Below, piece by piece: positions 58,875-64,000 of a stretch of 64,000 nucleotides of DNA. Within the stretch, counting starts at the first letter, position 1. Every line of letters starts with the position of its first letter. Where the stretch lies: contig CAJXLT010000001.1 in the NCBI GenBank assembly GCA_913056365.1, positions 434,001-498,000 on the forward strand. Reading direction: 5' to 3'. Origin of the DNA: an uncultured Paenibacillaceae bacterium. GTDB lineage: Bacteria > Bacillota > Bacilli > Paenibacillales > K13. The position numbers and the translations under genes are program-made. The notes under the pieces were generated by a model. The model did no database searches. It had not been told where the DNA came from and was given only the letters and a program-made list of their open reading frames with translations.

Positions 58875-60008
58875 ATGAACAAGCAAACTACTGTTATTGG
58901 GGTACCTAAGGAAATTAAGAACAATGAGAACCGCATAGCGCTGACTCCAGCAGGTGCTGGAATGCTTCGAGACGCGGGGCATCGCGTTGTCGTCGAGAGC
59001 GGCGCTGGTATTGGCAGCGGATTTCTAGATGAGGAGTACGTACAAGCAGGAGCTGAGCTATTGCCGAATGCGGCAGATGTATGGAACAATGCGGGTCTTG
59101 TTGTTAAGGTGAAGGAGCCGCTTCCTGAGGAGTTTCAACATTTTCGCAATGGTCAGCAGCTGTTCACATACTTGCATCTTGCTGCCGCTGAACAGCTCTC
59201 ACACGCTTTGGCAGACAGCGGTGTGGCAGCGATTGCCTATGAGACGATCCAGCTGCCTAACGGGGCGCTTCCCTTGCTTACGCCGATGAGTGAGGTAGCC
59301 GGGCGTATGAGCGTGCAGGTAGGAGCGCAGTTTCTAGAGATGTTCTACGGCGGCCGCGGCATATTGCTTGGCGGTGTGCCAGGCGTGCCTCCTGCAGAGG
59401 TCATTATTCTGGGCGGCGGTATTGTCGGGATGAATGCTGCCAAGATGGCGCTTGGTCTTGGGGCGGATGTTGTCATTATTGAGTTGAATGGGGAACGCAT
59501 GCGCTATATCGATGATGTATTCGGCGGTCGTGTGCGGACATTGATGTCCAATCCGTATAATATAGCGTCTGCTGTACAGAAGGCGGATTTGTTAATTGGC
59601 GCTGTGCTCATCCCGGGTGCCAAGGCACCGAAGCTTGTAACAGAGGACATGGTGAAGACGATGAAGCCGGGCGCTGTCATTGTCGATGTGGCGGTAGATC
59701 AAGGCGGGACGATCGAAACAGTAGATCGTGTAGCGACCCACAGTGAACCGACTTATGTGAAGCACGGTGTATTGCATTATGCGGTGGCGAATATGCCGGG
59801 GGCCGTCCCTCGTACTTCTACATTGGCTCTGACGAACGCGACATTCCCGTATTTGATGGAGCTGGCGGACAAAGGCCTGGAGCGGGCAGTGCGCGAGAAC
59901 GAGCCTCTGCGGCTTGGCGTTAATGTGTATCAGGGCGAGATTACCCATCAGGCCGTCGCAGCAGCAGTCAATCGTCCGTTCCGTCCGCTCGATGAGCTGC
60001 TTGTCTAG
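58875..60008 (+). CDS. ald: Alanine dehydrogenase
   Basis: A 377-residue NAD enzyme converting L-alanine to pyruvate and ammonia. It has [20 protein letters not shown] at the start (pyruvate-binding Arg15-like), [11 protein letters not shown] (catalytic Lys), [11 protein letters not shown] with the catalytic His, the Rossmann loop [24 protein letters not shown] near 172-195, and VDQGGTIET. In B. subtilis Ald supports growth and sporulation on alanine. It has its own terminated upstream context and sits between fur and yqzK, which are adjacent in B. subtilis. Confidence 0.97.
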   Translation: MNKQTTVIGVPKEIKNNENRIALTPAGAGMLRDAGHRVVVESGAGIGSGFLDEEYVQAGAELLPNAADVWNNAGLVVKVKEPLPEEFQHFRNGQQLFTYLHLAAAEQLSHALADSGVAAIAYETIQLPNGALPLLTPMSEVAGRMSVQVGAQFLEMFYGGRGILLGGVPGVPPAEVIILGGGIVGMNAAKMALGLGADVVIIELNGERMRYIDDVFGGRVRTLMSNPYNIASAVQKADLLIGAVLIPGAKAPKLVTEDMVKTMKPGAVIVDVAVDQGGTIETVDRVATHSEPTYVKHGVLHYAVANMPGAVPRTSTLALTNATFPYLMELADKGLERAVRENEPLRLGVNVYQGEITHQAVAAAVNRPFRPLDELLV

Positions 60009-60068
60009 GCGGGCATAATTTCACAGTGCCTTCATAAGCTAAAGGTAAAAAAGCGAGGAGACAGGCAT

Positions 60069-60308
60069 ATGATCGTTCATTTGCGCAAATGGCTGGAACG
60101 GTTGAAATTTCTGCTGCTGTTCCTTCTGCTCACTTATTTGTTCTCCCATCTATTTCAGGCGTTCACAGCTTGGATGGAGCCGCATGACCCTTATCGGAAG
60201 CCGCACGGTCAAGCGGTGAAGGCATTTCATGAACAAGCTTCATTAGTAGAAGTAGAAGACATGTCCGCTGCTGAGCGCCTTCGATTGTTTTATTGGTACG
60301 GAGAATGA
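60069..60308 (+). CDS. yqzK: YqzK (DUF4227) membrane protein
   Basis: A 79-residue protein with one hydrophobic helix (about residues 12-33, LKFLLLFLLLTYLFSHLFQAF). The conserved soluble tail contains DPYRKPHGQAVKAF and ERLRLFYWYGE, matching DUF4227/YqzK. Its place directly ahead of xerD is the same as in B. subtilis. Function unknown. GCGAGGAG precedes the ATG. Confidence 0.85.
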   Translation: MIVHLRKWLERLKFLLLFLLLTYLFSHLFQAFTAWMEPHDPYRKPHGQAVKAFHEQASLVEVEDMSAAERLRLFYWYGE

Positions 60309-60396
60309 AGAAAGTCCGTGGGATCGATTGCAGGAAATCATTAGGCTTCTGTGGAATTGATGATACAGGCAAATGAAGAGAGGAAGACGGCAACTC

Positions 60397-61296
60397 ATGA
60401 AAGCGCAGCTGCAATCGTTCATGCATTTTCTCGCAGTCGAAAGAGGGCTGTCCCGCAATACGTTGGAAGCGTATGAGCGGGACTTGACCCATTACTTGGA
60501 TTTTCTTGCACAACAAAGCTTCGTGCAGCTGCAAGATGTCGGCAAATCTGCGATCTCACAATACTTGTCCCTGCAACGTAAGCAGGGCAAAGCGAATGCA
60601 TCCATATCCAGAGCGATTGTCTCGATTCGTGCTTTTCATCAGTTTTTGCATCGAGAGCGGATTACAGAGACGGACCCGGCATTTCATCTGGAAAGCCCGA
60701 AGCAGGACAGACGACTGCCGAAGGCTATGAGTATGGAGGATGCAGAGCGTCTGTTGGCTGCACCTTCGGACCATACACCTGCAGGGCTGCGCGATAAGGC
60801 GATGCTAGAAGTACTGTATGCGACGGGGATGCGTGTATCTGAATTAATCTCGCTGGATACCGGAGATTTGAACACGGGTATGGGCTTTGTCCGTTGCTTC
60901 GGCAAGGGCGCCAAGGAGCGTATTATACCGCTTGGCCGACATGCCATCGATACAGTGAATCTATATGTGGAGCTTGCCAGGCCGAAGCTGATGAAGCAGA
61001 GCCGCGCCGAACAAGCTTTGTTCTTAAATCATCTCGGTTCACGCTTGACTCGGCAAGGATTTTGGAAAATTATTAAGAAGCACGCTACTGCTGCGGGCAT
61101 TACAGCTTCTGTAACGCCGCACACGCTCCGCCATTCTTTCGCCACGCATCTGCTGGAGAATGGGGCGGATTTGCGTGCTGTGCAGGAGATGCTTGGTCAT
61201 GCGGATATTTCGACGACGCAGATTTATACCCATGTGACGAAGTTGAGGATGAAGGAGATCTATGATCGTACGCATCCTCGCGCGAAGATGGAGTAA
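60397..61296 (+). CDS. xerD: Site-specific tyrosine recombinase XerD
   Basis: A 299-residue recombinase that with XerC/CodV resolves chromosome dimers at dif. The N-terminal core-binding SAM-like domain ([30 protein letters not shown]) and the catalytic domain are complete. Catalytic residues are Arg146 (TGMRVSEL), His242 and Arg245 ([15 protein letters not shown]), His268 ([15 protein letters not shown]) and Tyr277. GAGAGGAAG lies upstream of ATG 60397; ATG 60373 has no ribosome site. It corresponds to ripX of B. subtilis. No dif-like site is visible here. Confidence 0.96.
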   Translation: MKAQLQSFMHFLAVERGLSRNTLEAYERDLTHYLDFLAQQSFVQLQDVGKSAISQYLSLQRKQGKANASISRAIVSIRAFHQFLHRERITETDPAFHLESPKQDRRLPKAMSMEDAERLLAAPSDHTPAGLRDKAMLEVLYATGMRVSELISLDTGDLNTGMGFVRCFGKGAKERIIPLGRHAIDTVNLYVELARPKLMKQSRAEQALFLNHLGSRLTRQGFWKIIKKHATAAGITASVTPHTLRHSFATHLLENGADLRAVQEMLGHADISTTQIYTHVTKLRMKEIYDRTHPRAKME

Positions 61297-61328
61297 GCAT
61301 AGTTCAGAGATAAAGGGAGGGGACAAGC

Positions 61329-62504
61329 TTGCAATTTGACAGAGTAGCTGTCATTGTACTAGACAGCGTGGGCATCGGAGAGCTTCCCGATGCTGCGAAA
61401 TTTGGCGATACTGGTACCCATACATTGGGACATATCGCAGAACGTGTGGACGGATTTGCGCTGCCTAATCTGCAGCAGCTGGGTCTTGGCAATATAGCGC
61501 CGATCGCTGCTATTCCTCCAGTAGAGCAACCGCAAGCCTATTATGCGAAGATGGCCGAAGTATCGGTCGGCAAGGATACGATGACTGGACATTGGGAGCT
61601 GATGGGCCTTGAGGTCGATATCCCGTTTCAGACGTTCCCAGACGGATTCTCGGCGGAGCTGATCGGTGAATTCGAACGGCAGACTGGGCGTAAGGTGATC
61701 GGGAACAAGCCGGCTTCCGGTACGGCTATTATTCAGGAGCTAGGGGAAGAACAGCTGCAGACAGGCGCCTGGATCGTGTATACGTCTGCAGACAGCGTGT
61801 TTCAGATCGCTGCGCATGAGGAGAAGATACCGCTTGACGAGCTGTATGAAGCATGTGAGATTGCCCGTAAGCTGACGCTTGCGGCGCCTCATGCCGTTGG
61901 CCGAGTCATTGCTCGTCCCTATGTCGGCAAGCCTGGCGCATTCGAGCGCACATCCAACCGCCATGACTATGCGCTTAAGCCGCCCGCTCCTACAGCGATG
62001 AACCGGCTTAAGGATGCGGGGCTGGACTGTATGGCAGTTGGCAAGATTAATGATATATTCTCCGGCGAAGGCGTAACCGCATCTTACCCGACGAAGAGCA
62101 ATGCCGACGGTATGGCACGCACAGCAGCGTTATTGAAGCAAGAGTTTCGCGGATTGTTGTTCACCAACTTGGTCGATTTCGATTCCTTGTATGGTCATCG
62201 GCGGGACCCGGCTGGCTATGCGCGTGCGCTGCAGCAATTCGATGCGTTCGTGCCGGAGCTGTTGGCCGAGATCGGCGAGCGAGACCTGCTGATTCTAACA
62301 GCTGATCACGGGAATGATCCGACGCACAGCGGTACCGATCATACACGAGAGTATGTGCCGCTCCTTGTGTACAATCCGACGTTGCAAGCTTGCGACAGTC
62401 TTGGTGTTCGCAGCACATTCGCGGATTTGGCTGCTACGCTGCTCGACAACTACGGTTTGTCGGAGCTATCCCTTGGCGAGAGCTTCTTGCAGCAGTTGAA
62501 GTGA
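61329..62504 (+). CDS. deoB: Phosphopentomutase
   Basis: A 391-residue alkaline-phosphatase-superfamily enzyme that interconverts (deoxy)ribose 1- and 5-phosphates. It begins [20 protein letters not shown] (metal-binding Asp) and has [14 protein letters not shown] with the phosphorylated Thr. [15 protein letters not shown] and [27 protein letters not shown] complete the metal site. The start is TTG after GGGAGGGG. It is followed by two purine nucleoside phosphorylases, forming a nucleoside salvage operon. Confidence 0.96.
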   Translation: MQFDRVAVIVLDSVGIGELPDAAKFGDTGTHTLGHIAERVDGFALPNLQQLGLGNIAPIAAIPPVEQPQAYYAKMAEVSVGKDTMTGHWELMGLEVDIPFQTFPDGFSAELIGEFERQTGRKVIGNKPASGTAIIQELGEEQLQTGAWIVYTSADSVFQIAAHEEKIPLDELYEACEIARKLTLAAPHAVGRVIARPYVGKPGAFERTSNRHDYALKPPAPTAMNRLKDAGLDCMAVGKINDIFSGEGVTASYPTKSNADGMARTAALLKQEFRGLLFTNLVDFDSLYGHRRDPAGYARALQQFDAFVPELLAEIGERDLLILTADHGNDPTHSGTDHTREYVPLLVYNPTLQACDSLGVRSTFADLAATLLDNYGLSELSLGESFLQQLK

Positions 62505-62578
62505 ATGAGTAGTGCAGGAACTGACTGTGCAGAATGAAGAACAACGAATATGATGGAGAGAATGGAGAGATGAGGGAA

Positions 62579-63418
62579 ATGGGACAACAAAGTAATGTAG
62601 CATCTGCTGCGAACATACAAGAAGCGGCGGCTGTCATTCGTGAGCGAATCGGTTTTGAACCCGAGATCGGACTAGTGCTCGGCTCTGGACTCGGGATGCT
62701 GGCGGATCTGATTGAACAACCGATTGTTATTCCTTACAGTGACATTCCGCATTTTCCGGTGTCCACAGTGGAAGGTCACGCAGGAGAATTGGTCGCGGGG
62801 CAAATTAAGGGGAAGCCGGTAGTGATGATGAAAGGACGCTTCCATCTGTATGAAGGCTATTCGGTCTATGAGGTGACACTTCCGATTCGCGCCATGAAGG
62901 CGATTGGCGTACAGAAGCTAGTTGTTACGAATGCAGCAGGCGGTATTAATCTGTCCTACAAGCCAGGTGATCTGATGCTGATTCGTGATCATATTAACTT
63001 CACTTTCCGCAATCCGTTGATCGGGCCGAACGACAACGAGCTCGGCGTTCGCTTCCCGGACATGTCGGAAGCCTATAGCGCACGCTTGCGCGGCATTGCG
63101 CAATCCACAGCGAAGGAGCTTGGACTCCCGCTCCAGGAAGGAGTCTATGTAGGATTGTTGGGTCCATCCTACGAGACACCAGCAGAGATTCGTATGATGC
63201 GCACGATTGGTGCCGACGCGGTCGGGATGTCTACGGTAGCCGAGGTTATTGCAGCGCGGCATGCCGGTATCGAAGTGCTCGGTATTTCGTGCATTAGCAA
63301 TATGGCTGCTGGCATATTGGACCAGCCGCTCTCACATGAAGAAGTGATGGACACAACCGAGAAGGTGAAGGAGACGTTCTTGCGCCTTGTGTTGACGATT
63401 CTGCCGAAGCTGGACTAG
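62579..63418 (+). CDS. Purine nucleoside phosphorylase (first copy)
   Basis: A 279-residue trimeric-type PNP that phosphorolyses inosine and guanosine. Conserved segments: IGLVLGSGLGMLADLIE (phosphate loop), FPVSTVEGHAGELVAG, MKGRFHLYEGYSVYEV, VVTNAAGGINLSYKPGDLMLIRDHINF, GLLGPSYETPAEIRMMRTIGADAVGMSTV. The start is ambiguous between ATG 62570 and 62579, each 11 bases from a GGAG. It is one of two tandem paralogues following deoB; B. subtilis has one (pupG) here. Confidence 0.95.
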   Translation: MGQQSNVASAANIQEAAAVIRERIGFEPEIGLVLGSGLGMLADLIEQPIVIPYSDIPHFPVSTVEGHAGELVAGQIKGKPVVMMKGRFHLYEGYSVYEVTLPIRAMKAIGVQKLVVTNAAGGINLSYKPGDLMLIRDHINFTFRNPLIGPNDNELGVRFPDMSEAYSARLRGIAQSTAKELGLPLQEGVYVGLLGPSYETPAEIRMMRTIGADAVGMSTVAEVIAARHAGIEVLGISCISNMAAGILDQPLSHEEVMDTTEKVKETFLRLVLTILPKLD

Positions 63419-63436
63419 AAGGGAGTGCATGGTCAT

Positions 63437-64000
63437 ATGGGAACAGAAGCAGTGTGGGATGGCGTGCCCGGAACAGGCGCTGCCTATAAGCAAGCTATAG
63501 AAGACGCGGCGAAGTATCTGACCAGCAAGCTCGGAGCGCTCCGACCCGATATGGGTCTGGTGTTGGGGTCTGGTCTAGGTGAACTTGCCGAACAGATCGA
63601 GAATGCGGTTGTCATTCCATATGGGGAGGTTCCTCACTTCCCGGTATCAACCGTAGAAGGACATGCCGGTCAGTTCGTCTGCGGGCAGCTGGAAGGCCGC
63701 TCAGTCATCGCTATGCAAGGGCGGTTTCACTATTACGAAGGCTATGCGATGAAGCGGGTCGTATTTCCCGTCTATGTCATGAAGGCAATCGGTGTTCGCG
63801 CCCTCGTCATGACGAATGCTGCTGGCGGAATGAACCGCGATTTCCGCGCAGGTGATTTGATGCTAATTACGGATCATATCAACATGACCGGTGCGAATCC
63901 GCTAATTGGACCGAACGATTCAGAACTAGGTACCCGCTTTCCAGATATGTCCCAGGCCTATTCGCCGCGTCTGCGTGAATTAGCTAGACAAGCTGCGGCT
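63437..64000 (+). CDS. Purine nucleoside phosphorylase (second tandem copy), 3' end outside window
   Basis: The frame from ATG 63437 stays open to the last base, giving 188 residues. It aligns with the first copy throughout: MGLVLGSGLGELAEQIE, FPVSTVEGHAGQFVCG, MQGRFHYYEGYAM, VMTNAAGGMNRDFRAGDLMLITDHINM, GPNDSELGTRFPDMSQAYS. The N-terminus is about ten residues longer. The two differ at many positions, so the duplication is not recent. AAGGGAG lies 11 bases upstream. Different substrate preference is possible but not readable. Confidence 0.93.
   Translation, partial: MGTEAVWDGVPGTGAAYKQAIEDAAKYLTSKLGALRPDMGLVLGSGLGELAEQIENAVVIPYGEVPHFPVSTVEGHAGQFVCGQLEGRSVIAMQGRFHYYEGYAMKRVVFPVYVMKAIGVRALVMTNAAGGMNRDFRAGDLMLITDHINMTGANPLIGPNDSELGTRFPDMSQAYSPRLRELARQAAA

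Noticed and set aside
60397-61296. A dif recombination site next to xerD
   Set aside because: No 28-bp dif-like inverted repeat was seen around the gene; dif is expected at the replication terminus.
1-64000. Mobile elements or a foreign island
   Set aside because: No transposase, integrase other than XerD, phage gene, tRNA-flanked block or abrupt composition change was seen.

Overview
The window looks like chromosomal DNA of an endospore-forming Bacillota, most likely Paenibacillus or a close relative. No rRNA, tRNA, phage, insertion sequence or CRISPR array was found. The case rests on base composition near 50 percent GC, strong AAGGAGG-type ribosome binding sites, many GTG and TTG starts, a full set of sporulation genes, and gene order that follows the Bacillus subtilis yqhQ-to-spo0A and spoIIM-to-pupG segments. 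Lineage-specific blocks are inserted between the conserved ones.

Layout. 1-5100: end of a papain-like amidase gene, a YjcZ-type peptide, yqhQ/yqhR, aroQ, an M24 peptidase and efp. 5100-9000: lysC, a DUF441 protein and a reverse-strand comA-comB pair for sulfolactate synthesis behind a sigma-E-like promoter. 9100-15400: yqhV and the spoIIIAA-AH operon (the channel between mother cell and forespore), interrupted between AE and AF by five tandem hairpin repeats. 15400-18820: accB-accC and the Asp23/AmaP/DUF2273 envelope module. 18860-30910: nusB-folD-xseA-xseB-ispA, then a large structured RNA that I identify as OLE RNA with its partner gene oapA, then dxs-tlyA-argR-recN-spoIVB. 31120-31914: spo0A, flanked upstream by several 0A boxes.

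31900-39300 is an accessory stretch: a secreted helical protein, a YolD-like gene with a LexA-type operator, an orphan BtrH-like protein, a SASP-like peptide with a coiled-coil partner, a stand-alone CuA protein, and a steA-steB-glycosyltransferase operon. 39290-44808 carries DUF2627 and a branched-chain 2-oxoacid dehydrogenase operon (lpd-E1alpha-E1beta-E2) with a FapR-like operator ahead of E1alpha. 44809-52741 holds a palindrome array, a small membrane protein, a nitroreductase, a divergent EamA/MocR pair sharing a perfect palindrome, and a GerB-GerA-GerC germinant receptor operon. 52765-64000 returns to conserved order: a 34-residue Prli42-like peptide, an M20 peptidase, DUF3866, an MciZ-like gene, nudF, an EndoQ-like nuclease, spoIIM, fur (with a PerR-type box), ald, yqzK, xerD, deoB and two tandem purine nucleoside phosphorylases, the second cut by the window end.

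Sporulation is the common thread: spoIIIA, spoIVB, spo0A, spoIIM, ger, probable SASP, sulfolactate and mciZ. It is interleaved with lipid supply (acc, isp/dxs, bkd) and genome maintenance (xse, recN, xerD, EndoQ). The most unusual object is the OLE RNA-oapA pair. The least explained are the two hairpin repeat families and several predicted operators. Start codons were chosen by Shine-Dalgarno spacing and some remain ambiguous.
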